Program-made: the position numbers and the translations under genes | In this document: in pieces, positions 1 through 6,854 of the stretch | Layout of the letters: each line of letters begins with the position of its first letter | Numbering within the stretch: the first letter of the stretch is position 1 | Notes under the pieces: generated by a model | Seen by the model: only the letters and a program-made list of their open reading frames with translations | Database searches by the model: none | What the model was told of the DNA's origin: nothing | Assembly: GCA_030612905.1 (NCBI GenBank) | Contig: JAUWNA010000008.1 | Coordinates: forward strand, 1-17,656 | DNA: 17,656 nt | Reading direction: 5' to 3' | Source: Promethearchaeota archaeon | Lineage (GTDB): Archaea > Asgardarchaeota > Lokiarchaeia > Sigyniarchaeales > SOKP01

Positions 1-99
1 ATGCTCATAAAAAGGACACTTAAAACTAGGGGAAACACACATCTCCTGAACTTTAGGATCGAAATAAATATCTTCATATTCTATTTTAACGAAAGGCAT
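1..99 (-). CDS. partial CDS, N-terminal 33 codons, Cys-containing protein of unknown function
   Basis: An ATG at 97-99 on the minus strand opens a frame that stays open to the window edge. The 33 visible residues begin MPFVKIEYED and contain Cys21 and Cys28 in a C-V-S-P-S-F-K-C-P-F-Y-E-H context. Two spaced cysteines followed by Pro could be the start of a metal- or Fe-S-binding cluster, but too little is visible to name a family. It lies 123 nt downstream of the GNAT gene on the same strand. Codon use is AT-rich, like its neighbours. The rest of the gene is outside the window, so the function is left open. Confidence 0.5.
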   Translation of the reverse strand, partial: MPFVKIEYEDIYFDPKVQEMCVSPSFKCPFYEH

Positions 100-185
100 C
101 TTCAGATGGAGAAAACTTCAGAATATTTTATATTTAATTATTTAAAAATATTAGATTTTTTCAGGCTCTAGTTTTTATGATAAGT

Positions 186-221
186 TCGTGAAAGAGTGGT
201 TTCACGATCAAAAGTTTTGAT
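186..221. terminator. two abutting inverted repeats just after the GNAT stop codon
   Basis: Positions 186-193 (TCGTGAAA) pair perfectly with 200-207 (TTTCACGA) across a 6-nt loop. Positions 207-213 (ATCAAAA) pair with 215-221 (TTTTGAT) around one central base. The second repeat ends one base from the GNAT stop codon (223-225, minus strand). They could form 3'-UTR hairpins or a terminator for the GNAT transcript, or an operator for the partial gene that starts at 99. No clear T-tract follows, so the terminator role is only an inference. Confidence 0.35.
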
Positions 222-222
222 G

Positions 223-1179
223 TTAATCACATGTTAATCCATACAAATTAGATGTAGATGATAGTTTAAAGCCCAGTTTTGAATACACTCCAAAGGCAGG
301 TTTGTTTTCTATTGTAACATCTAATAAAACCACTTTAAACCCATTTTTCATTAAAATACTTAAACTCAATGTCAATAAGTTCTTTCCTAATCCTTTATTT
401 CTATATTTAGGTTTAATTCCAAACGATCTTATTTCCGCTTCGTTACCATCAGGAATTACAACTACAAATCCTATAACATCTCCACCTTCCATCAGGATTA
501 AAGAAGCGTCTTCAAAGATCGGTTTTTTAGAGGTATCAAAAATTTTATTAACCATAGCTTGTTTCTGTGCTTCACCAAGATCGAGAAATATTATATCCTG
601 GCTCGAGTTAAATACTTCATAGGCACAATCCACTAAATCCTTCAAATCAGCATCTTTAATTGATTTAAGATCAATATTTTTAGGAAAAGCAAGAGGTTCA
701 AATTCTTTATTTTCCAGAGTTAATTCCATAACTGCTTCTTCTGCGATTCGATGAAAATTTAACGATTCAAACCACTTATAATATTGAATAAATTGCGCCT
801 TATCTTGTTCTGTTTCAATTGTAAAAGCAACTTCGAATCTATCAATATCTCTACCAGTATTTTCGATACAGTTTTTTAATAATTCAATTGCTACTAAATC
901 TTCTTTAGGTCCTGGTTTCACATATGGGTACCAATCCCAAATAAATCCAAATTTAGGAATGTTTATACTTAAGAGAAGTAATCCCACTAAGCTATCATTA
1001 ATATAGGCATAATATAGGAGAAATTTATACGCATCCCTTGTTTCCATTAACTCTTTTTTTATTAATTCTATAGTTTGATCTCCTAAGAAATTATTATCTT
1101 TTCTTACTCTGTAAATGAAATTAGCTAATTCACCGATCTCGATATCCTCGTCAAATAATTTACTAAAAATTTTGATCAT
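223..1179 (-). CDS. tandem GNAT-family N-acetyltransferase
   Basis: A 318-residue protein, predicted cytoplasmic, with a C-terminal GNAT domain at about residues 165-315. The acetyl-CoA pyrophosphate-binding motif A is clear: the strand EIRSFGI, then Y-R-N-K-G-L-G-K at 259-266, fitting R/Q-x-x-G-x-G/A. The later motif E-N-K-P-A-F-G-V-Y-S-K-L-G-F (291-304) is the usual motif B tail. The N-terminal half (about 50-155) looks like a second, degenerate GNAT fold: strand YAYINDSLVGLLLL, then a helix, then WFESLNF as the matching 'Y-x-x-x-G-F' element. Its own R-x-x-G-x-G/A loop is not visible. Tandem GNATs of this layout include mycothiol-synthase-like enzymes, but the substrate cannot be read from sequence. 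The start is an ATG preceded by AAGGT. An acetyltransferase call is safe; the acceptor is unknown. Confidence 0.85.
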   Translation of the reverse strand: MIKIFSKLFDEDIEIGELANFIYRVRKDNNFLGDQTIELIKKELMETRDAYKFLLYYAYINDSLVGLLLLSINIPKFGFIWDWYPYVKPGPKEDLVAIELLKNCIENTGRDIDRFEVAFTIETEQDKAQFIQYYKWFESLNFHRIAEEAVMELTLENKEFEPLAFPKNIDLKSIKDADLKDLVDCAYEVFNSSQDIIFLDLGEAQKQAMVNKIFDTSKKPIFEDASLILMEGGDVIGFVVVIPDGNEAEIRSFGIKPKYRNKGLGKNLLTLSLSILMKNGFKVVLLDVTIENKPAFGVYSKLGFKLSSTSNLYGLTCD

Positions 1180-1203
1180 TTTAATATACCTTGTGTTTTA
1201 TTG

Positions 1204-1338
1204 ATGTTGAAAATAGAAGTTAACTTAAAAGATCTTTTATTGAAAATTTTTAAAGAAACTGATAAAATATTAAAAAGAGATTATCTTGCTGATAAAGCAG
1301 GATTGGAGAATTTATCTTACTTAGGAAAGTACTTCTAA
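1204..1338 (+). CDS. possible 44-residue small protein
   Basis: An ATG at 1204 opens 44 codons ending in TAA at 1336-1338. The peptide starts MLKIEVNLKD and ends LSYLGKYF. It is Lys/Leu/Asp-rich and would form an amphipathic helix. It fills the gap between the divergent GNAT start (1179) and the S27e gene, overlapping the S27e 3' end by 18 nt in convergent orientation. It has no recognisable family or clear Shine-Dalgarno. In DNA this AT-rich, a 44-codon frame could be chance, so it is a weak candidate only. Confidence 0.2.
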   Translation: MLKIEVNLKDLLLKIFKETDKILKRDYLADKAGLENLSYLGKYF

Positions 1339-1527
1339 AATCTTCGTTAGAATACGAGCTTTACCACCAGTAGATTGAAGTAATATTTTTCCGCATACTA
1401 AACATTCCACATCTGTAGCAGAACACCCAAAAATTATTTGCTGATTACCACAATTTAAACATTTTACACGTAAAAACCTACTTTTTGGATAGGGAATTAA
1501 ATCTTCTGGTCTTTTTTTCTTTGGCAT
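1321..1527 (-). CDS. rps27e: 30S ribosomal protein S27e
   Basis: A 68-residue small-subunit protein with the archaeal/eukaryotic S27e zinc finger: Cys23-x2-Cys26 and Cys42-x2-Cys45. The sequence around them (FLRVKCLNCGNQQ, then ECLVCGK, then the STGGKA turn) is typical of the family. The length is close to the usual 60-70 residues. It lies 14 nt downstream of rpl44e, a pairing common in archaea, so the two are probably co-transcribed. The translation factor aIF2-alpha gene that often follows in other archaea is absent here; the next gene downstream is the GNAT. Confidence 0.96.
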   Translation of the reverse strand: MPKKKRPEDLIPYPKSRFLRVKCLNCGNQQIIFGCSATDVECLVCGKILLQSTGGKARILTKILEVLS

Positions 1528-1541
1528 AATTTTTCACAATT

Positions 1542-1823
1542 TTATACTTCTTGTAATTCGAATTTTTTTACGCGGTATGATTTTGAATATTGCTTTTTAC
1601 CACATTCAGAACATTCTAATATTGGCAGAGTTCTTTTATTCGTTTTCGCGTTTTTATGAAATATCTCTTTTGGAAAGCTACCGTAGCCCTTTTTCTTTCT
1701 TTCTAGGCGTCTTCGTCCGTGGTTCATCGCTCTTTCCTTCCCTTTCTTATAGAGCGTCACGTTATGCTTTGTATGAGAGCGACATTTTGGGCAATACCGA
1801 TTTATTGTACGTGGAAATTTCAT
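1542..1823 (-). CDS. rpl44e: 50S ribosomal protein L44e
   Basis: A 93-residue protein of the archaeal/eukaryotic L44e (eL42) family. It begins MKFPRTINRYCPKC and has a zinc site built from Cys11/Cys14 and Cys71/Cys74. A strongly basic middle (HGRRRLERKKKGYG) is followed by the family's conserved FPKEIFHKNAKTNKR stretch, which lies near the tRNA E-site on the large subunit. Length matches the family. It is the first gene of the rpl44e-rps27e pair and is divergent from pyrB across about 150 bp of AT-rich DNA. A TATA-like TTTATAAATA on the minus strand (about 1864-1873) would give a leader of about 20 nt. Confidence 0.97.
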   Translation of the reverse strand: MKFPRTINRYCPKCRSHTKHNVTLYKKGKERAMNHGRRRLERKKKGYGSFPKEIFHKNAKTNKRTLPILECSECGKKQYSKSYRVKKFELQEV

Positions 1824-1972
1824 TTTTCAAACAACTGCAAATTTTAAATTAAACTAATTAATTATTTATAAATTTTAAATTTTATTAGTTCTGAATAACT
1901 CTTTTATTGAAATAGATAAAAAATAATTTAAGTAGTAATAACCTAATTTTATTAAAACTTTTGTTAAGAATC
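1824..1972. promoter_or_regulatory. divergent promoter region, rpl44e / pyrB
   Basis: The AT-rich gap between two divergent genes contains TATA-like sequence for both. ATTTATAAATTTTAAATTT at about 1864-1882 suits the minus-strand ribosomal pair. TTTTATTAAAAC at about 1947-1958 lies about 22-26 bp from the pyrB ATG and would suit a leaderless pyrB transcript. Assignment rests on spacing and composition only. Confidence 0.4.
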
Positions 1973-2896
1973 ATGTCATTCAAAGAGAAATTTAGGGAAG
2001 GAATCATATCAGCAAAAGATTTTTCGCGAGAAGATATAGATCATATCTTAAAAAAAGCAAAGGAAATGATTCAATATAAGAAATATTCAGAACTCCTTAA
2101 GGGCAAAATTTTAGCAACTTTATTTTTTGAGCCCTCGACTAGGACTCGTTTAAGCTTTGAATCAGCAATGCATCGATTAGGGGGGAGCGTAATTGGCTTC
2201 CATTCTGGTGATGTCTCTTCTACAAAGAAGGGAGAAAGCATCGCAGACACCATTCGAACCGTAGAAAATTATTGCGATGGCATTGTCATGAGGCATAATT
2301 TAGAGGGAGCAGCAAGACTTGCCTCAAAGTTTGCAAAAATACCAATTATAAACGCGGGATCAGGGAGCGGTGAGCACCCAACTCAAGCTTTGTTAGATTT
2401 ATTAACGATTACTGAAGAGAGTCGTAAGTTAGACGGTTTAAATATTGGGATAATGGGCGACCTAAAATTCGGAAGGACCGTTCATTCTCTATCGATATTA
2501 CTTTCAAATTATGATGTAAATATCTATTTTATAAGTCCTAAAGAGTTAATGATGCGAAAAAGAGACAAGGATTTCTTACGGCAACGACAAGCAAAATATA
2601 AAGAAATTGAAAAATATCGAGATATCTTAAACATTTTGGATGTTCTCTACATTACTAGAATTCAGAAAGAAAGGTTTGCTGACGTTGAAGAATACGATAG
2701 AGTTAAAAGTATATATGTATTTACAAAAAAAGATCTAAAAGAAACTAAAGAGGATTTTAAAATTATGCATCCTCTACCCAGAGTTACAGAGATTTCTCCT
2801 GATATTGATGATTCACCCAAAGCGATTTACTTCAAACAAACATACTATGGAATCCCTATGAGAAAAGCGATCTTAGCAGAACTTTTATCAGATTAA
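1973..2896 (+). CDS. pyrB: aspartate carbamoyltransferase catalytic chain
   Basis: Catalyses carbamoyl phosphate + L-aspartate to N-carbamoyl-aspartate, the committed step of pyrimidine synthesis. With the ATG at 1973 the protein is 307 residues, close to E. coli PyrB (310). The carbamoyl-phosphate loop FFEPSTRTR has S-T-R-T-R at 55-59. The SSTKKGES loop supplies the Ser/Lys contributed by the neighbouring subunit. HPTQ is at 135-138, followed by GDLKFGRTVHSL, TRIQKER and MHPLPR, so all catalytic motifs are intact. A TTG four codons upstream (1961) would give 311 residues; I prefer the ATG because it matches the family N-terminus and a leaderless promoter. No pyrI (regulatory chain) lies next to it, since the next gene is convergent. 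The pyrI gene may be elsewhere, or the enzyme may act without it. Confidence 0.97.
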   Translation: MSFKEKFREGIISAKDFSREDIDHILKKAKEMIQYKKYSELLKGKILATLFFEPSTRTRLSFESAMHRLGGSVIGFHSGDVSSTKKGESIADTIRTVENYCDGIVMRHNLEGAARLASKFAKIPIINAGSGSGEHPTQALLDLLTITEESRKLDGLNIGIMGDLKFGRTVHSLSILLSNYDVNIYFISPKELMMRKRDKDFLRQRQAKYKEIEKYRDILNILDVLYITRIQKERFADVEEYDRVKSIYVFTKKDLKETKEDFKIMHPLPRVTEISPDIDDSPKAIYFKQTYYGIPMRKAILAELLSD

Positions 2897-2905
2897 TTCT
2901 GATAA
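2885..2905. terminator. hairpin between convergent pyrB and NrdD-like genes
   Basis: TTATCAGA (2885-2892) pairs perfectly with TCTGATAA (2898-2905) around a 5-nt loop that contains the pyrB stop codon. Only 20 bp separate the two convergent stop codons, so this symmetrical stem is well placed as a bidirectional terminator. Archaeal termination depends mainly on T-tracts, which are weak here, so the role is uncertain. Confidence 0.35.
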
Positions 2906-2916
2906 TTAGTAAAAGC

Positions 2917-4914
2917 TTAAATTTCAGCTCTAATTGAAAACGCGTTTAATTTTGAATTTATTAAAAATTTAATAATTTCAGGCATATTTAAGTTATCTAA
3001 ATTACATGTAAAAATGCTCCCTCCGTCTAGGATTTTTTCGAATTTCTTATAAAGATCAATTTTTCTCTCAAGCGATATTTTTGAATCAGTTCTAATCAAA
3101 TCTATGTTGTAACGTTTAGTTCCATCTCCTAAACTAAGTTTATTATTATATCCTCTGTTAGGTAGGTAATTTTCGTTATGAGGTTGAGTAAAAATATAGT
3201 TTCCATGATCTCGTTGATTATGTTCATCAATAATATCAATCATAAAATTTAATATTTTTTGGGCAAAAACCTCGCTATTTTCATTTCTATCTATTTCAAT
3301 ACCACAATGCGTTTTTACAGCTTCGTTTAAGCCAAAAAAACTAATGGATTTTAAAGACTCGTCAATCCAATCACCATTTTGCGGCTCAAAAAATTCAGAA
3401 ATTATTTTCTTCCAATGATTTGAAGATTTTAATTTTCTATCGACTAATTTTTTTTTACAAACAAATAATTCAAACACAGAATCTAGTTTTTCGTGCAAGT
3501 TTTCGAAAAAAATTCCATCCTTTTGGTTAGATTTTTTAGCAATCATGTGCAAATTTATCAGAATTTTGTCTAAAACGATTTTATTTCTTTGTTCGTTGCC
3601 CTTTTTTATCTTGTGGACATTTGTAAATGTAGAATTGAGCAAGTTTGAACGGTTGTTTTTATAGAAAATAAAATTATTGCGATTACTTGAAGTGAGAACT
3701 TTTGTTAATAAATCAGACTCGCTTTTAGAGCTGAGAAAGTTGGAATAATCGTACAACATTAAAGGGCATATGAGGTCATTATTTTGGCTAATTTGATAGA
3801 ATAAATTAATCAAAAAATCGTTGTAAAAATGAGACTTCGAATTTTCTACGTTATTCTTTTTAATATTATCCAAAAAAGAGAATTCTAAAGAAAGGTGAGG
3901 TTTCTCGTCGTATTGCCTATTAGTGAGTTTTAAAATTTGGGAAATTATGATATTAAGAATATTTGATGTGTTTTTGTTAGAATTAAAATAAGATAAAAAG
4001 GAGTTATTAAAATTGCCTAATAAGATATCCTCAGAAAAGAAAGGCTTAAATTTCGTTAATGTATCAAAAAAATTCATTATTAAATTAATAAAGGCTACAT
4101 TATTATCCAATGTATTAAGGTTAATCGAAGATTGTTTGGTGATATACTCTACAATTGATTTTGAGTCAAGATAGAAGCCTAATGGTCTTAAACTCCAATA
4201 ATTTAAGTTTAACAAAGCTACCTCTCCCGATAAATATAAGTCCGCTAAGTTTTTAGGGAGCAAATTTAATAAAAGAAATTGCTCAGATACATCGAATCCT
4301 AACCTAGAGATAAACTGTTCGGGGTTAGAGTTTCTGTCAAAAAGACTAAAAGCTTCAAAAGGAGGGGTTCCTAATCGAGTTAATTTGTGCCTTATTTCTT
4401 CTAGTCCATTTTCTAATAGAATCGCGTTAATATATTCCCTCATTAAGGGTGTTGTTAAGTAACCAATGTTAGCTTTAGAAAGACGCTCTTTTACTTCCTT
4501 TGATATTTGTATAGCTAAAAATTTCTCCAACTGCCCTTCCTTAATCAAGTAATCTTCTATTTTAGTAGCATTAAAAGGCTCTTTCGAGTATTTAGAAGTC
4601 CTTATCATAATTTGTTTGTTTTGATCGTAGAGGATTTGTTCCAATGATACGATATTTTTTAAAATTTGTTTCCCTAATGTGCTTAAAGAATAACCACTCT
4701 CGTTGGTTGATATCAAATTACCATTTTTTAGCGCTTTTAAATGAAAAGAGAAATTAACTGAGTTTGGATTTGCTCCTAAAACTTCTTTTTGAAGCATTGA
4801 ATAAGACAAAGGATTACGACAGACATTTAATTTTTTCATAATGTCAATTCTTATTTTTTGACCTAGTATCTTTAGCTGTTTTTCTAAAACATCAAAATTT
4901 TTGTCGGAATCCAC
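2917..4914 (-). CDS. winged-helix / ATP-cone / inactive class III ribonucleotide reductase (NrdD)-like fusion
   Basis: A 665-residue protein in three parts. Residues about 10-90 look like an ArsR-type winged helix (LKILGQKIRIDIMKKL, then the recognition-helix region NSVNFSFHLKALKNGNLI, then a wing). Residues about 102-182 match an ATP-cone nucleotide-binding domain (MIRTSKYSKEPFNATKIEDY, LTTPLMREYINAILLENGLEE, RLGTP). Residues about 185-660 follow the NrdD order: LADLYLSGEVALLNLNYWSLRP (224-243), KIVLDKILINLHMIAKKS (445-462), FFGLNEAVKTHCG (526-538), and the RTDSKISLERKIDLYKKF and LDGGSIF elements (608-635). The usual I-H-I-H-D-L motif is V-A-L-L-N-L here, with Gly246 where the 'RP-x-C' cysteine is expected. 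No Cys precedes the 445-462 segment where the radical-site Cys should be, and the chain ends before the zinc Cys pairs and glycyl radical. The DNA beyond the TAA is pyrB in antisense, so this is not a nearby frameshift. The middle (260-440) is Asn/Lys-rich and divergent. The start is GTG. Probable role (inference): nucleotide-responsive DNA-binding regulator, not an enzyme. Confidence 0.75.
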   Translation of the reverse strand: MDSDKNFDVLEKQLKILGQKIRIDIMKKLNVCRNPLSYSMLQKEVLGANPNSVNFSFHLKALKNGNLISTNESGYSLSTLGKQILKNIVSLEQILYDQNKQIMIRTSKYSKEPFNATKIEDYLIKEGQLEKFLAIQISKEVKERLSKANIGYLTTPLMREYINAILLENGLEEIRHKLTRLGTPPFEAFSLFDRNSNPEQFISRLGFDVSEQFLLLNLLPKNLADLYLSGEVALLNLNYWSLRPLGFYLDSKSIVEYITKQSSINLNTLDNNVAFINLIMNFFDTLTKFKPFFSEDILLGNFNNSFLSYFNSNKNTSNILNIIISQILKLTNRQYDEKPHLSLEFSFLDNIKKNNVENSKSHFYNDFLINLFYQISQNNDLICPLMLYDYSNFLSSKSESDLLTKVLTSSNRNNFIFYKNNRSNLLNSTFTNVHKIKKGNEQRNKIVLDKILINLHMIAKKSNQKDGIFFENLHEKLDSVFELFVCKKKLVDRKLKSSNHWKKIISEFFEPQNGDWIDESLKSISFFGLNEAVKTHCGIEIDRNENSEVFAQKILNFMIDIIDEHNQRDHGNYIFTQPHNENYLPNRGYNNKLSLGDGTKRYNIDLIRTDSKISLERKIDLYKKFEKILDGGSIFTCNLDNLNMPEIIKFLINSKLNAFSIRAEI

Positions 4915-4971
4915 TTTAAGTTCAATAAATCTTGAATATTATTATTTCTGCTTAACTAAATATTATACTTA

Positions 4972-4987
4972 AGAGGTATATAAAAAT
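4972..4987 (-). promoter_or_regulatory. TATA-like promoter element for the NrdD-like gene
   Basis: On the minus strand the sequence reads TTTTTATATACC, centred near 4980. This would place transcription start near 4954 and leave a leader of about 40 nt before the GTG at 4914. A second AT-rich candidate (AGTATAATATT, centre near 4964) would give a shorter leader. The 284 bp between this gene and rps7 otherwise hold no gene that I can see. Confidence 0.35.
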
Positions 4988-5198
4988 TAGGAATTTTACA
5001 AACCAAAATGAGAATAGATATTATGTGGGTGATAAAATACAATATAATTTTTAATTTTCCAAAAGAATTTCTTGTTCTGACTCTTTAAAGAGGATTTAAA
5101 ATTATTTTAGTACATAGAGAAACGATTTTAATGAAATAAAGTCCATGATTTATGACTTATAAAAAGAGTATAAAATAATTTTTAAAATTGAAGGTTTT

Positions 5199-5816
5199 TT
5201 AGCGTGCTGATACTGCTATCCTTTCAATTTCTTCTTTTCTTTTTACTGCCCTTGATTCTTGGCTATCTTTCGAAGCCAATATCAATTCTTGAGCCAAATT
5301 TGCTGCAAATTGTCGTTCGTTTGAGTGAGATTTTGTGCCAATAGCTTGTACTAAATATTTGATTGCTAAATCTACTCGGCGCTGTGGCGATATATCAACA
5401 GCAGACGCATAAGAAATTCCACCTCGAGCAATCTTTGTCGTTTCCTCTCTTGGAGCCGAATTGCAAATCGCTTCAATTAAAATTTGGATAGGGTTCACGC
5501 CTGTATTCAATTCTATCAAAGTAAACGCATCTTCTAAACTCCTTAAAAGTTTACTTTTTTTTCCCGAGCCGTACGAGCTCTTATGTCCTTTAATTTTACC
5601 ACCAATGAATCCAGGTGCTAGCAATCTGTTAACAAATCGCTCGACAATGGATATTTTAGTAGTTTTCCAAAAGCGCTTATGTTCATGTTTTCCCGCAGTG
5701 TGCGGAATGATAACAGGTCTTAAGTTTATGTAATGTTCAAGAGTCCAATCTTTAATTTCAATGTTGTTAAACGACCATTTGTTAAATAATTTAATATCTT
5801 TTTTTGTTTTACTCAA
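5199..5816 (-). CDS. rps7: 30S ribosomal protein S7
   Basis: A 205-residue primary 16S rRNA-binding protein of the small-subunit head. It is the longer archaeal/eukaryotic form, with an N-terminal extension before the shared core. Family stretches include RPVIIPHTAGKHEHKRF, KISIVERFVNRLL, LNTGVNPIQILIEAI, the NSAPREETTKI loop, YASAVDISPQRRVDLAIKYL and the C-terminal helix KRKEEIERIAVSAR. The start is TTG at 5814-5816, supported by Shine-Dalgarno AGGTGA (5823-5828) with a 6-nt spacer. The SD overlaps the rps12 stop codon, indicating coupled translation. It is the last gene of the transcription/translation cluster. EF-1A, which follows S7 in many archaea, is absent. Confidence 0.97.
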   Translation of the reverse strand: MSKTKKDIKLFNKWSFNNIEIKDWTLEHYINLRPVIIPHTAGKHEHKRFWKTTKISIVERFVNRLLAPGFIGGKIKGHKSSYGSGKKSKLLRSLEDAFTLIELNTGVNPIQILIEAICNSAPREETTKIARGGISYASAVDISPQRRVDLAIKYLVQAIGTKSHSNERQFAANLAQELILASKDSQESRAVKRKEEIERIAVSAR

Positions 5817-5829
5817 GTTATTTCACCTA
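5817..5829 (-). promoter_or_regulatory. rps7: Shine-Dalgarno deciding the TTG start of rps7
   Basis: AGGTGA at 5823-5828 (minus strand) shares two bases with the rps12 TAG stop (5827-5829) and sits 6 nt before the TTG start of S7. It is the strongest ribosome-binding signal in the cluster and fixes a non-ATG start. Confidence 0.75.
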
Positions 5830-6261
5830 TCGCATTGGTTTTTCTACTTTGCCAGCAATCAAGGCTTGAATTGATACGCCGTTTACTTTCACAACCCTCC
5901 ATCGTACTCCGGGGAGGTCGCCTACTGCACGACCCTTTGCGCCACCAATTCCTTCCACAATCACTCTATCATGTTCGTCAATGAAGTTCAAAGCCCCATC
6001 TCCAGGAAGAAATGCAGTTATAGTTTTGCCATTCTTTTTTAATTGAACACGTACGCACTTTCGAATAGCAGAGTTAGGTTGTTTGCTTTCTCGGCCTACT
6101 TTTTGTAATACGATACCGAGCGCTTGTGGTGCCCCTTCCATGGGGTCTACTTTCTGTTTTAATTTAAGCTTCGTTCTTTTATACTTTGTTTTACTCCATC
6201 GAAATTTCTTACGATTCATTTTCAGCTTACGAGCTGCATACAATCCTTTGGTTTTTCCCAT
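5827..6261 (-). CDS. rps12: 30S ribosomal protein S12
   Basis: A 144-residue decoding-centre protein, archaeal/eukaryotic (S23e-like) form. The universally conserved loop appears as K-Q-P-N-S-A (60-65), followed by IRKCVRVQL. The downstream loop FLPGDGALNFIDEHDRV and the G-D-L-P-G-V-R-W-R element are also present. The N-terminus (MGKTKGLYAARKLKMNRKKFRW) is the basic tail that threads into the subunit interface. It is 10 nt upstream of rps7 and overlaps that gene's Shine-Dalgarno. A 100-bp gap separates it from the NusA-like gene. Confidence 0.97.
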   Translation of the reverse strand: MGKTKGLYAARKLKMNRKKFRWSKTKYKRTKLKLKQKVDPMEGAPQALGIVLQKVGRESKQPNSAIRKCVRVQLKKNGKTITAFLPGDGALNFIDEHDRVIVEGIGGAKGRAVGDLPGVRWRVVKVNGVSIQALIAGKVEKPMR

Positions 6262-6361
6262 TGAAAGATACCTTAGAAATTTTATATTTGTTCTTACATA
6301 TTTATTATATGATTTAAATATCTCTTTAAACTTAAAATTTTTGGATTTAGAGAATTAGGTA
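6262..6361 (-). promoter_or_regulatory. probable internal promoter region for rps12-rps7
   Basis: This 100-bp AT-rich gap is larger than most gaps in the cluster. On the minus strand it contains ATATTTAAATCATATAATAAATATG (about 6298-6322), with several TATA-like hexamers placed to start transcription about 20-35 nt before the S12 ATG. The call rests on gap size and composition. Confidence 0.35.
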
Positions 6362-6835
6362 TTAATTTTTTGTGTTTATAATCACGTTGTCCACTTCAAA
6401 ATGACGTAAAACAAGTAATTTTATTTTTCGTATCATAGAACCTTCTTTACCTATTGCTTTTCCACGATCTTGAGGTCGCACGGAAATAATCACGGTTTTC
6501 TTTTCGTTTCTACTTGCTTTAATTTCAATATTTATAACTTGAATTGAATTCTTAGTAGTATTTAAAATAAATTGAATGAATTGTTCGAGATTTTCTGACC
6601 AAGGGATGACATCGATCTTTTTTTGAAGTTTACTCATGAGGTCTTTCACATGTTCTCCAGCTTTACCAATTGCCTTCCCTACATCTTCTTTTTTAACTAA
6701 AAAAATGATTATCTCAGATTGATTTTCTGGGGATTCAAATATTAAACAATCTTTAATAATTGCACCAGAGATATTATTAAACAACGAAATTAATTCCATT
6801 GATTGACGATCTAATTTGATCCTTTTGCGTAACAT
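6362..6835 (-). CDS. nusA: NusA-like KH-domain RNA-binding protein (archaeal NusA)
   Basis: A 157-residue protein made of two KH domains, each with its GxxG loop: G-K-A-I-G-K-A-G at 53-60 and G-K-A-I-G-K-E-G at 125-132. It lacks the S1 and RNAP-binding N-terminal domains of bacterial NusA, which is normal for the archaeal family. The position between rpl30e and rps12 is the conserved archaeal location and supports the call. Family members bind RNA and are thought to act in transcription elongation/termination or rRNA transcription, but the role is poorly tested in archaea. It starts 19 nt after the rpl30e stop; a GTGG lies 9 nt before the ATG. Confidence 0.93.
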   Translation of the reverse strand: MLRKRIKLDRQSMELISLFNNISGAIIKDCLIFESPENQSEIIIFLVKKEDVGKAIGKAGEHVKDLMSKLQKKIDVIPWSENLEQFIQFILNTTKNSIQVINIEIKASRNEKKTVIISVRPQDRGKAIGKEGSMIRKIKLLVLRHFEVDNVIINTKN

Positions 6836-6854
6836 ATTTTTTTATTCCACGTAT

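Noticed and set aside
302..622. 106-codon plus-strand frame inside the GNAT gene
   Set aside because: It is antisense to a protein with clear GNAT motifs. Its translation is Phe/Ser/Ile-rich with no family resemblance, so it is a shadow frame.
1577..1852. 91-codon plus-strand frame opposite rpl44e
   Set aside because: The opposite strand encodes an unmistakable L44e. The plus-strand product is a Phe/Ser/Tyr-rich mirror with no domain.
2071..2253. 60-codon minus-strand frame inside pyrB
   Set aside because: It is antisense to conserved active-site motifs of PyrB and has no features of its own.
2917..4914. Calling this gene an active anaerobic ribonucleoside-triphosphate reductase (nrdD)
   Set aside because: The glycyl-radical C-terminus is absent, key active-site residues are not seen, and no NrdG activase is nearby. 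Sequence beyond the stop is pyrB in antisense, so a simple frameshift does not explain it.
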